DNA of 64,000 nucleotides, from assembly GCF_019749255.1 (NCBI RefSeq), contig NZ_JACWFH010000008.1, forward strand, positions 415,937 to 479,936. Direction: 5' to 3'. The position numbers and the translations under genes are program-made. The notes beneath the pieces are model-generated. The model worked only from the letters and a program-made list of their open reading frames with translations, was not told the DNA's origin and did not search any database. This document shows, piece by piece, positions 8,984-16,846 of this stretch (its first letter is position 1; each line of letters opens with the position of its first letter). This stretch comes from Mesobacillus maritimus. GTDB taxonomy: Bacteria; Bacillota; Bacilli; Bacillales; Cytobacillaceae.

Positions 8984-9967
8984 TTAGACTTTAATATTAC
9001 TGGGAAGGGAATAATGCCACACTCCGTTAATGAAATCCTTGTTAACCTTTTTTTGTATCTCTAAATAATCCAAATGGCTAACTACTTCTGAGACAACAAG
9101 TGGAAATTGTTCATAGTAAGTCTTTTTATAATAGGTTTCAGCAAGGTCATTTACCGTTGCTATTCCATTTTGAATTAACTTGAGAAATCGATGTGCTTTG
9201 TCCTCAATTCGTTCCAACCTTTTTGCGATTAAATCATTTGGATTCTCAATCATATCTCCGTGGCCAGAAAAAACGATAGCAGCTTGAAGGGAAGAACATT
9301 GTATTAAGGAGTCTCTTTGCTGCACAAGACTATAAAGTCGATTCCCATTCTCATCTGGTTCAATAAATGCATTGCTTGAAATATGCTCAAGTAACAAATC
9401 TCCAGAAAATAGCCAATTCCTTTTTTTATCCCAAAATGCGATGTGATCAGGCGCATGTCCGGGTATTTCTAGCACATTATAATGTAAAAAATGTGGATTT
9501 TTGATTTCCTTAATATCAGTTTGAATCGCTTGATGTTTATTTTTCTTGATCGATTTTCTTAGATATTGGATTTGTTTATCACCAAGTTCACCACAACCCA
9601 TCTCTTTATATACGTTATCATAAAAGCTTATTCTGTTTTCCAAGAACTGAGGATCTCTTTTTAGGCGTGGAACCGAAAGAGGCGATGCAAAAACGGGAAT
9701 TGGGTGTAAGGATACGATTCGATTTACTAACCCAACGTGGTCAAAATGGTGATGCGTGAGGATAATTTCTGTTATATCCTCTAACCTTAGATCGTTCTTT
9801 TCCAATTCTAATTGCAGTGCATTCCAACATGTTTCATCGTCAAGTCCTGCATCTATTAACGAAAGACCATTTTCGTGTTTTACTAAAAAGAAATTTATTG
9901 TTTTTAAATTTTGAGCAGGGACAATGATTGGATAAACGTCGCATCCATCTTTACTATAATGGTCCAA
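8984..9967 (-). CDS. MBL-fold metallo-hydrolase
   Basis: Metallo-beta-lactamase-fold hydrolase of 327 aa with the dinuclear zinc motif THHHFDHVG near residue 72. Further ligands are visible in PGHAPDHIAFW, FSGDLLLEH and VFSGHGDM. A C-terminal helical extension follows the core, as in many thioesterase or glyoxalase-II-like members. It reads against the surrounding lysine genes and begins with TTG 9967 behind an AGAGGTG site. No substrate can be assigned. Its position inside the lysine cluster could mean a CoA-thioester hydrolase role, but that is only a guess. Confidence 0.85.
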   Translation of the reverse strand: MDHYSKDGCDVYPIIVPAQNLKTINFFLVKHENGLSLIDAGLDDETCWNALQLELEKNDLRLEDITEIILTHHHFDHVGLVNRIVSLHPIPVFASPLSVPRLKRDPQFLENRISFYDNVYKEMGCGELGDKQIQYLRKSIKKNKHQAIQTDIKEIKNPHFLHYNVLEIPGHAPDHIAFWDKKRNWLFSGDLLLEHISSNAFIEPDENGNRLYSLVQQRDSLIQCSSLQAAIVFSGHGDMIENPNDLIAKRLERIEDKAHRFLKLIQNGIATVNDLAETYYKKTYYEQFPLVVSEVVSHLDYLEIQKKVNKDFINGVWHYSLPSNIKV

Positions 9968-10024
9968 ATTCTACACCTCTTTTTTAAAGTACATTGTTGT
10001 TTTTCATGCGTTAATTGGAGTGGA

Positions 10025-10059
10025 AGTCACAATGACTCCTGCGGGAGTACATTGTGACT
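10025..10059. repeat. Long extragenic palindrome
   Basis: AGTCACAATG (10025-10034) pairs perfectly with CATTGTGACT (10050-10059). An inner ACTCC/GGAGT stem around TGCG continues the helix with a single bulged A (10049). ACTCCTGCGGGAG-type cores recur between genes in many Bacillaceae genomes as I recall. A T-rich stretch follows at 10061-10072. Confidence 0.7.
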
Positions 10060-10103
10060 ACATTTCCTTTTTGCTACCTGGCACTGTCCGTACTTTAACC
10101 TTA

Positions 10104-10612
10104 TCGGACTCAGATTACGTTTTTCAATCTGTTGCTGTCCGAACCCAACTCTTATTCGGACTCAGATTACGTTTTTCAATCTGTTGCTGTCCGAACCCAA
10201 CTCGCATTCGGACTCAGATTACGTTTTTCAATCAGTTGGTGTCCGAACACAACTCGCATTCGGACTCAGATTTCGTTTTTCAATCTGTTGCTGTCCGAAC
10301 GCAACTCTCATTCGGACTCAGATTACGTTTTTTAATCTGTTGCTGTCCGAACACAACCTTCATTCGGACTCAGATTCCGTTTTTCAATCTGGTGCTGTCC
10401 GAACACATCCTTCATTCGGACTCAGATTCCGTTTTTTCAATCTGTTGCTGTCCGAACGCAACTCTCATTCGGACTCAGATTTCGTTTTTCAATCTGTTGC
10501 TGTCCGAACGCAACTCTCATTCAGACTCAGATTTCGTTTCTTAATCTGTTGCTGTCCGAACACAACTCTCATTCGGACTCACTTTCCGTTTTTCTCCCTG
10601 GTCCGGACAAAA
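10104..10612. repeat. 52-bp tandem repeat array (ten units, last one degenerate)
   Basis: Units begin TCGGACTCAGATT at 10104, 10156, 10208, 10260, 10312, 10364, 10416 (53 bp), 10469, 10521 and 10573 (diverged and truncated). Each unit keeps GTCCGAA and TTCGGAC as an inverted pair separated by about 12 bases, so each unit junction can fold into a 7-bp hairpin. Substitutions cluster in the loop (C/A/G after GTCCGAAC, then TTAT/GCAT/TCAT). The period is not a multiple of three and the array is readable in several frames, so it is not coding. There are no unique spacers, so it is not CRISPR. Confidence 0.92.
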
Positions 10613-10691
10613 CCCAGTACGGGGGCAGGGGAGACACCGCCGGCGCTTGTGCGCCAGGCACGCCCGGGGAAAGCTTACACGCCTGGTGCTT
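10613..10691. other. GC-rich palindromic patch downstream of the repeats
   Basis: This segment is far richer in G and C than its surroundings. It contains GGCGC-TTGT-GCGCC and the pair CCAGGC/GCCTGG spanning a HindIII-like AAGCTT. From 10692 to about 10860 the sequence returns to AT-rich DNA with no gene visible. It may be the end of a mobile or extragenic repeat unit. Confidence 0.5.
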
Positions 10692-10861
10692 AAATCAACA
10701 CACACCTTTAACACAGCCATTTTATTAAAGTATGGCTTTAGTTTAGAAAATTCATAATTTTATAATACATGATATCATACCTTGTACCAACTATTTAATT
10801 TCCTTCTGTAAAGACTATATCTGTTTTTAACCTTAAATTTAGGGTCTAAAAACCAATAAAC

Positions 10862-10899
10862 TGCCGATTTCTTAGCAATAGGTGCCGATTTATCGGCAC
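10862..10899. promoter_or_regulatory. Paired TGC-N10-GCA operator sites before the sigma-54 activator gene
   Basis: TGCCGATTTCTTAGCA (10862-10877) and TGCCGATTTATCGGCA (10883-10898) share TGC-N10-GCA and begin 21 bases apart, about two helical turns. The second extends to GTGCCGAT-TT-ATCGGCAC. They end 31 bases before the activator start. A third, related site lies upstream of kamA (12308-12323). This suggests binding by the activator itself, with autoregulation here. Confidence 0.6.
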
Positions 10900-10929
10900 A
10901 CTTATGATTAAGGAAAGGGAGGTGAGACA

Positions 10930-12300
10930 GTGGATAGGATTCCTATAATGACTGAGGAGTTTCTTGGTGCCATTCTAGGAAGCATTGATGAGGCCATCCA
11001 TGCAGTCAATACAGATGGAATTACGATTTATTATAATGAAGTAGCCGCAAAGCATGATGGTTTAGAAAAGCAGGAAGTATTAGGCAAACCTCTTTTAAGT
11101 GTTTTTCCCTCTTTAAATGAAAAATCGAGTACACTTCTAAACGTCTTAAAGAGTAGAGAACCGTTGTATAATAAAACTCAAACCTTTGTAAATCTGCACG
11201 GGAAACGGATTGAGACAGTCAATACAACACTCCCTATTGTTGTGAATGACCAGATTATGGGGGCAGTTGAGATTGCTAAGGATTACACGAGGTTGAAGGA
11301 GTTAGCAGAGAAACTTGTTGATATCCAAAGGAGCATTAAACCAGTAACCGTAAAAAACGACGGGCAACAGGCAAGCTATACATTCGAAGATCTCCTCACG
11401 AAAAATGAAAACTTTAATCAAACAAAGAAAAGAGCTGAAAAACTTGCTCCATCTTCTTCTCCTATTTTGATATTCGGGGAAAGCGGAACGGGGAAGGAAT
11501 TGTTTGTTCACGCGATTCATCAAGCTTCAAAACGTTGTAACGGACCATTCGTTGCGCAAAATTGTGCAGCGATTCCTGAAAGTCTCTTGGAAAGTATCCT
11601 ATTTGGAACATCCAAAGGGGGATACACAGATGCAGTTGATCGACCCGGTTTGTTTGAACTTGCAGACGGAGGAACGCTATTTCTTGATGAGTTGCATGCC
11701 ATGCCAATGTTACTTCAGGCAAAGTTATTACGAGTGCTTGAAGATGGGGTGATCAGAAGAGTAGGTGGTTTAAGTGTGCAAAAGGTTAATGTCCGTGTAA
11801 TCTCTGCTATGAATATCGACCCACAAAAAGCACTCCGGGAAAAGCAGTTAAGGGAGGACTTATTTTACCGGCTGAATGTTCTCACATTTGAGTTAATACC
11901 ACTAAGACAAAGGCAAGAGGATATTCTGTTTTTAGCAGCTAAATTCATTCATACTTTCAATCACCAAATGGGGAAGAACGTCGTAGGATTAACGGAAGAG
12001 ACTGCAAGACTATTCAAGTCACATACCTGGCCAGGGAATGTTCGTGAGTTAAAGCATACGGTAGAATATATGATGAGTGTCAGTGAAACAGAGGTCTTGT
12101 CTCTAGCCCATTTGCCTCCAATGTTAAAGAAATCCTTATCTTCTCTCTCGCATCAGAGAAGCAATTTAAAACAGCAGCTAAAACAATATGAGAATAAGTT
12201 AATTGAAGCTGCCTTAATCGAAAGTGAGGGAAATGTCCAAAAAGCAGCACGTATTCTTGGTATTCCAAGGCAAACGCTGCAGTACAAATTAAAAAAGTAA
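10930..12300 (+). CDS. Sigma-54-dependent activator (PAS-AAA+-HTH)
   Basis: Bacterial enhancer-binding protein of 456 aa: a PAS sensor (about 8-125), an AAA+ ATPase (about 155-390) with Walker A GESGTGKE (183-190) and Walker B TLFLDE (249-254), and a FIS-type helix-turn-helix at the C-terminus (about 430-456). The sigma-54-contacting loop, normally GAFTGA, reads GGYTDA (230-235), an unusual variant. It lies upstream of kamA, which has its own -24/-12 promoter, so it very likely activates lysine catabolism. It starts at GTG 10930 behind GGGAGGTG and ends at a terminator. The ligand is unknown; lysine or a pathway intermediate sensed by PAS is plausible. Confidence 0.9.
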   Translation: MDRIPIMTEEFLGAILGSIDEAIHAVNTDGITIYYNEVAAKHDGLEKQEVLGKPLLSVFPSLNEKSSTLLNVLKSREPLYNKTQTFVNLHGKRIETVNTTLPIVVNDQIMGAVEIAKDYTRLKELAEKLVDIQRSIKPVTVKNDGQQASYTFEDLLTKNENFNQTKKRAEKLAPSSSPILIFGESGTGKELFVHAIHQASKRCNGPFVAQNCAAIPESLLESILFGTSKGGYTDAVDRPGLFELADGGTLFLDELHAMPMLLQAKLLRVLEDGVIRRVGGLSVQKVNVRVISAMNIDPQKALREKQLREDLFYRLNVLTFELIPLRQRQEDILFLAAKFIHTFNHQMGKNVVGLTEETARLFKSHTWPGNVRELKHTVEYMMSVSETEVLSLAHLPPMLKKSLSSLSHQRSNLKQQLKQYENKLIEAALIESEGNVQKAARILGIPRQTLQYKLKK

Positions 12301-12303
12301 CAC

Positions 12304-12335
12304 AGCCTGCCGAAATTTTAGCAGGCTATTTTTAT
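12304..12335 (+). terminator. Terminator of the activator gene, overlapping a putative activator site
   Basis: AGCCTGC (12304-12310) pairs with GCAGGCT (12321-12327), followed by ATTTTTATT. The loop region also matches the operator pattern (TGCCGAAATTTTAGCA, 12308-12323), identical at 14 of 17 positions to the site at 10861-10877 when the preceding C is included. It may serve both as RNA terminator and as DNA enhancer site. Confidence 0.75.
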
Positions 12336-12397
12336 TGGAAACTTAGCGTTATTCCCTAATGGTTTCATTCTGCTAATCCCCCTTCCAGTTGTTCCCT

Positions 12398-12414
12398 TTG
12401 GCATAATAATTGCA
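12398..12414 (+). promoter_or_regulatory. Sigma-54 (-24/-12) promoter of kamA
   Basis: TTGGCA-TAATA-ATTGCA has the invariant GG (12400-12401) and GC (12412-12413) at the required spacing, with TGGCA and TTGCA elements. Transcription would start near 12425, about 25 bases before the kamA ATG. The TGC-N10-GCA site is centred about 110 bases upstream of that start, a normal enhancer distance. Confidence 0.8.
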
Positions 12415-12450
12415 TATTAGATAATTAAATAGGTTTGAGGGGGATTTCAC

Positions 12451-13884
12451 ATGAAATCATTTGTATATAAACCTTCTCGTCATTGGAAGGATATTGAGTT
12501 ATGGAAGAATGTCACAGAAGAGCAATGGAATGATTGGCTATGGCAACTAACGAATACGATAAGAACCTTGGAGGATTTAAAAAAGGTGATTAATCTGACT
12601 CCAGAAGAAGAAGAAGGAGTCAGAATTTCTACAAAGACAATCCCACTTAATATCACGCCTTATTATGCCTCTTTAATGGATCCGGATGATCCCCGCTGTC
12701 CAGTACGGATGCAGTCGGTTCCAATTGGAAAAGAGATATTAAAAACAAAATATGACTTGGAAGATCCGTTGCATGAAGATGAGGATTCCCCAGTTGCGGG
12801 TCTAACCCATCGCTATCCAGACAGAGTGCTGTTCCTGGTTACGAATCAATGCTCTATGTATTGCCGTTATTGTACGAGAAGAAGGTTTTCAGGCCAAATC
12901 GGTATGGGAGTTCCGAAAAAACAATTGGATGCGGCAATAAATTATATCAAAAATACGGAAGAAGTAAGAGACGTGCTCATTTCAGGTGGAGATGGGTTAC
13001 TCATAAATGATACTATTCTTGAATATATTTTGAAGAACCTTAGAGAAATTGACCATGTTGAAATAATCCGAATAGGAACAAGGGCTCCTGTTGTGTTTCC
13101 CCAACGAATTACTGAAAATCTCTGCAATATTTTGAAAAAATACCATCCAGTTTGGCTTAATACGCATTTTAACACCTCAATTGAAATTACCGAAGAATCT
13201 AAGAAGGCTTGTGAGATGTTAGCCAATGCTGGTGTTCCTGTTGGCAATCAGGCGGTCATACTTGCTGGTATCAACGATAGTGTAGCTATTATGAAAAAGC
13301 TCATGCATGACTTAGTAAAGATTCGGGTTCGTCCATATTATATTTATCAATGTGATTTGTCTGAAGGGATTGGCCACTTTCGTGCTCCTGTTTCAAAAGG
13401 CCTCGAAATCATCGAAGGACTACGAGGACATACGAGTGGGTATGCAGTCCCGACTTTTGTCGTTGATGCACCAGGTGGCGGTGGGAAAATTGCGCTTCAA
13501 CCAAATTATTTAATATCTCAGAGTCCGGATAAGGTTGTTCTGCGTAATTTTGAAGGGGTAATCACTTCTTACCCTGAGCCGGAAAACTATGTTCCAGGGC
13601 GTGCAGAAGAATATTATAAAAAAATCTATCCTGATTATGAAAAGAAAAAATCAAATGTTGGGATTGCCGCCGTAATAAACGATAGCAAATTTAATTTAAT
13701 ACCAGATGATCTGCAGCGGCTTGATAGACGACAAAAATATGAAACTGATCCGTCTCGTTCCTCATTAAAAGATAAGCGTGAAAAACGTGATCAATTGAAG
13801 GAAAGGAAGTTTCAGGCCGAACAAAAGAAAAGTACTTCTCAGCAGCAAAGCAAACCTTCTGAAGGGTTAAAGTCAAATGAGTAA
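12451..13884 (+). CDS. kamA: L-lysine 2,3-aminomutase
   Basis: Radical-SAM, PLP-dependent enzyme that converts L-lysine to L-beta-lysine (3,6-diaminohexanoate). The 4Fe-4S cluster motif CxxxCxxC is at Cys134, Cys138 and Cys141 (NQCSMYCRYC). ISGGDGLL (about 177-184) matches the SAM-binding region, and PLP Lys346 lies in PGGGGKIAL. The length of 477 aa fits the family. The last 50 residues form a charged Lys/Gln/Ser-rich tail. It starts the kamA-yokU unit behind a -24/-12 promoter and overlaps yokU by 8 bases. Its product feeds AblB/YodP, encoded 3.5 kb upstream. Confidence 0.95.
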   Translation: MKSFVYKPSRHWKDIELWKNVTEEQWNDWLWQLTNTIRTLEDLKKVINLTPEEEEGVRISTKTIPLNITPYYASLMDPDDPRCPVRMQSVPIGKEILKTKYDLEDPLHEDEDSPVAGLTHRYPDRVLFLVTNQCSMYCRYCTRRRFSGQIGMGVPKKQLDAAINYIKNTEEVRDVLISGGDGLLINDTILEYILKNLREIDHVEIIRIGTRAPVVFPQRITENLCNILKKYHPVWLNTHFNTSIEITEESKKACEMLANAGVPVGNQAVILAGINDSVAIMKKLMHDLVKIRVRPYYIYQCDLSEGIGHFRAPVSKGLEIIEGLRGHTSGYAVPTFVVDAPGGGGKIALQPNYLISQSPDKVVLRNFEGVITSYPEPENYVPGRAEEYYKKIYPDYEKKKSNVGIAAVINDSKFNLIPDDLQRLDRRQKYETDPSRSSLKDKREKRDQLKERKFQAEQKKSTSQQQSKPSEGLKSNE

Positions 13885-14176
13885 GGGGATTGGGGTTAAC
13901 GTATCGTGCGAATGGTGTCTAAGTGAAGCAGAAATGGGGGAGAACACCGTATATTGGGAGCTGCCAGATGGCACGAGAGCTGTGGAAATTACAAATGTAC
14001 CATCCATAATCTGTTCAGCTTGTGGGATGGTTTATCCACCCGATGAGGTAACGAAAGAAATTGAGGATCAGTTACTCTTAGTTGATACAAAAAAGATCAC
14101 TAAAACCATAATGTATACAGATTTACTATCATTACCGAGGCTTTTGAAGCGGAATTATTTTGATTTCACCTCTTGA
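13877..14176 (+). CDS. yokU: YokU family zinc-ribbon protein
   Basis: Small protein of 99 aa with two cysteine pairs, CEWC near residue 11 and CSAC near residue 52, consistent with a zinc ribbon. The second half resembles the YgiT-type zinc-finger motif. ATG 13877 overlaps the end of kamA. The kamA-yokU association is conserved in Bacillus, but I know of no demonstrated role. It could be a small regulatory or accessory protein for the aminomutase. Confidence 0.85.
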   Translation: MSKGIGVNVSCEWCLSEAEMGENTVYWELPDGTRAVEITNVPSIICSACGMVYPPDEVTKEIEDQLLLVDTKKITKTIMYTDLLSLPRLLKRNYFDFTS

Positions 14177-14204
14177 AATATTCCAAGTAAAAATAACGTA
14201 ACAA

Positions 14205-14230
14205 AGCACACATTTGTTGTGTGCTTTTAA
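14205..14230 (+). terminator. Terminator after yokU
   Basis: AGCACACA (14205-14212) pairs with TGTGTGCT (14218-14225) around TTTGT, followed by TTTAA. It lies between convergent genes and may also help end the leftward transporter transcript. Confidence 0.8.
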
Positions 14231-14241
14231 TTGCTTTTCAC

Positions 14242-15189
14242 CTATTTCCTTTTAGAAATACCGATTAGTACCTGAGTGATCGTTGCAAGAATTGGGAGTT
14301 CTAGCAATGGACCAATAACCAAAGTTAAAGAGATTAATGGTTGTTCTGGAAATGCGGTCATCGCCATCGCTAATGCGATTGGTGAATTCCTTGCTAAAGT
14401 AGTAAGACTTAAGCTAACTCTGTCGGTTTTTGAAAATTGCATCCATTTCCCCATTTTTTGACCAACAAAAAGGTTCACAAAGAAAAATAATAAAATGGGA
14501 ATACTGATTTGCCACAATAAGTCTAGATGATCCAGCAATAGCTTCCCTTGTGAAGCAAACATAGCTACGATTGCAACGCTAAGGAAAATCATCGGGAACA
14601 TGCTAAGTTTGACTACAATTATTTCCTTTAACTGAGGCTGACTTCTTAATAATCTTTTAGTCAGTATAGTTAAAGTCAATGGGATTAATAGAACGAACAA
14701 AATACTTTCCAAAAGAAAATTCAACTGAATAACTTCAGTAGTTCCACCAAAGATTAGAAGATAAACAGGTAGCAATATCACTTGTAGAATTAAATTTAAT
14801 GGTAGAATTGCTGCTGATAATGAAACATTTCCTTTTGCAATTCCTGTAAAGATTAAATACCAATCTGTACAAGGCGTGACCAATAGCATGATAAATCCTA
14901 TGTATAATGCTGGCTGATCACCTAAAAACAGCATTGCAAGTAACCAAGCAATAAAAGGTGTCCAAATGAAGTTTATAGTGATTGATGTGAGTGTAAACCT
15001 CTTATTTTTAAATGCTTTCTTCAAGTCTTCTAGTGGGATTTGTAAGAAAGAAATATATAACATGGCCATAAGTAAAGGAATAATGAAGCTTTCTGCATTC
15101 TCTCTAATCATTTGAATTTGGCCAAGACTTATTCCAATAATACCTGCAAGAAGAATAATAAAAGGATATAACTTCTCAAATAAACTCAG
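14242..15189 (-). CDS. Bile acid:sodium symporter/ArsB-like membrane transporter
   Basis: Polytopic membrane protein of the bile acid/sodium and arsenite (ACR3-like) transporter superfamily, about 9-10 hydrophobic segments. Conserved-looking features are LLVTPCTDWYLIF and an ARNSPIALAMA stretch near the C-terminus. The first ATG (15111) would remove most of the first membrane segment. Upstream in the same frame lies a clear hydrophobic stretch (FEKLYPFIILLAGIIGISLG) that begins at CTG 15189, preceded by AAGGTGTGA and immediately by an in-frame TAA. With the CTG start the protein is 315 aa, the usual length. The substrate is not known. Confidence 0.75.
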   Translation of the reverse strand: MSLFEKLYPFIILLAGIIGISLGQIQMIRENAESFIIPLLMAMLYISFLQIPLEDLKKAFKNKRFTLTSITINFIWTPFIAWLLAMLFLGDQPALYIGFIMLLVTPCTDWYLIFTGIAKGNVSLSAAILPLNLILQVILLPVYLLIFGGTTEVIQLNFLLESILFVLLIPLTLTILTKRLLRSQPQLKEIIVVKLSMFPMIFLSVAIVAMFASQGKLLLDHLDLLWQISIPILLFFFVNLFVGQKMGKWMQFSKTDRVSLSLTTLARNSPIALAMAMTAFPEQPLISLTLVIGPLLELPILATITQVLIGISKRK

Positions 15190-15310
15190 TTAAAATCACA
15201 CCTTACCAAATTAATAAAACACAGATAATCTTATCATAATTTGATGTGTACAGGTGCAGGTTTCATAGTCAAAAAGAAATCATAAAAACATTCTTTTGAA
15301 AAGTGGAGTT

Positions 15311-15341
15311 AAAAAAACACCTTGTAAAAAGGTGTTTTTTT
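15311..15341 (-). terminator. Strong symmetric terminator
   Basis: AAAAAAACACCTT (15311-15323) pairs perfectly with AAGGTGTTTTTTT (15329-15341). It can terminate in either direction. It most obviously ends the leftward small gene at 15371. Confidence 0.85.
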
Positions 15342-15370
15342 GAATGAAATCTATTTTGTTTCTTTAAAGA

Positions 15371-15535
15371 CTATAAGGATAGGTTTTTAGTGTCTTGGTT
15401 TGTAAGAGGCAAAGAAATGACTTTTCCGCCAATCTGAACATGGATGGTGTCTTTAAAAATTGCTTTAACAATTCCTTTAAGAGAAATAGTCGAATCGACA
15501 GATAAGTTATTTTTTTCTTGGTTTTCTGCTTTCAT
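15371..15535 (-). CDS. Small hypothetical protein (54 aa)
   Basis: A short open frame of 54 codons on the minus strand with ATG 15535 and a good AAGGTGATAACAG site. The product begins MKAENQEKNN and has a predicted beta-rich core (LKGIVKAIFKDTIHVQIGG). It is directly followed by a strong terminator, which supports a real single-gene transcript. I do not recognise the family; no membrane segment or cysteine is present. Confidence 0.6.
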   Translation of the reverse strand: MKAENQEKNNLSVDSTISLKGIVKAIFKDTIHVQIGGKVISLPLTNQDTKNLSL

Positions 15536-15819
15536 CTGTTATCACCTTCCATTGGTTTTTATTTAAACTTATCAACTAAATAGCTGGTTTCAAGTTTTGT
15601 TTATCAAACATGAAGCGTAGTTCAAGTATTCCACATGAATAACCGGATGTCAACGGAAAAACACTGTGAATAAGGGTAATAATTTTTTGATTTATAAGCA
15701 CTTTTTGGGCTTAATAATGAGAACCTTTATTGCGGAATGTTTTATATCATTTTGAATAGAAAAAATGCCTTCACAAATACTAAAATGGTAAATTGAAATT
15801 AAGTAAATGAGGGTTAATC

Positions 15820-16785
15820 ATGAAGAAATACATGACCTTGACAGCTTTCAGTGTGTTGGTTATCACGTTTAGTGTTATTTTTATTACCAACCCTTTATCA
15901 AGTAGTTCATCAAATATAGGTAGTGCAGAGACAAGAACAATAAAACCAAAGAAGAGTGCCCACTTTAATGTACGATTACAAGCGAATATACCCTATTACA
16001 AATATGGGGATAAAGAGCTGAAATTACATTTACTTATTCCCGATGATCATAAAAGTAAACGAAAACCCCTCATCATTTTTATTAAAGGCAGCAGCTGGGG
16101 GAAGGATAGACCACAAGATACATTTGCCTTTATTCCTCAATTGGTACAGCTTGCAAAAAGTGGTTATGTTGTAGCGAGTGTTGAACATCGTACAAGTCAT
16201 GAAGCAAAGTTTCCTTCCCAAATACAAGATATTAAGGCTGCTGTTGTATTTTTAAAAGAGAAGGCACCAGAATATCAGATTAATCCGGAATTAGTGGGGG
16301 TGTGGGGAACTTCTTCAGGGGCACATCTTGCAGCACTAGTAGGTACAAGTTGTCATGTACCTGAACTTGAAGGAAGTAAGCGAACATCGAAAGTCAATTC
16401 CTGTGTTCAAGCCGTTGTTGACTGGTATGGACCAACCGATTTCCTGCAAATGAGTAAAGCGCCAATTAAGTATAATGCAGAGGACCCGGAGTCAGCTGAA
16501 TCCTTACTGATAGGGGGTCCCTTACAAAATAACAAAGAAAAGGTCAGAAAAGCGAATCCAATTACTTACGTATCAGCTGAGACTCCACCGTTTTTAATCA
16601 TGCATGGAGACAAAGATAAAAGGGTACCATTTAATCAAAGTGAACTATTATATGAAGCACTGAAAAAGGAAAATGTCGATGTTACCTTCTATAAAGTGAA
16701 AGGTGGAGGTCATGGAAGTGGTTTTTCAACTCCTGAGTTGATTAATCTTGTTCAAGGTTTCTTTGATAAACACCTAAAACCTTAA
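15820..16785 (+). CDS. Exported alpha/beta hydrolase (esterase-like)
   Basis: Serine hydrolase of 321 aa. It begins with a basic start and a hydrophobic stretch (residues 5-27), an uncleaved anchor or signal peptide, so the enzyme probably works outside the membrane. The nucleophile elbow GTSSG places Ser165. The acid and base are likely Asp in HGDKDKRVPF and His in GGGHGSGF. The fold resembles BD-FAE/carboxylesterase proteins, but the usual HGGGW oxyanion motif is replaced by KGSSW near residue 89. It stands alone. The natural ester or lipid substrate is unknown. Confidence 0.82.
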   Translation: MKKYMTLTAFSVLVITFSVIFITNPLSSSSSNIGSAETRTIKPKKSAHFNVRLQANIPYYKYGDKELKLHLLIPDDHKSKRKPLIIFIKGSSWGKDRPQDTFAFIPQLVQLAKSGYVVASVEHRTSHEAKFPSQIQDIKAAVVFLKEKAPEYQINPELVGVWGTSSGAHLAALVGTSCHVPELEGSKRTSKVNSCVQAVVDWYGPTDFLQMSKAPIKYNAEDPESAESLLIGGPLQNNKEKVRKANPITYVSAETPPFLIMHGDKDKRVPFNQSELLYEALKKENVDVTFYKVKGGGHGSGFSTPELINLVQGFFDKHLKP

Positions 16786-16846
16786 ATAAAGTATTCAAAT
16801 TAAGTGATAGTTAGTAAAACCCATTAAATGAGAGGTGTATGTGCAA

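Noticed and set aside
10104-10612. Possible CRISPR array
   Set aside because: Whole units repeat head to tail with no unique spacers, and there are no cas genes nearby.
10020-10693. Long overlapping open frames through the 52-bp repeats
   Set aside because: They arise because the repeat lacks stops and its period is not a multiple of three. The products are the same peptide cycling through frames, with no ribosome binding site.
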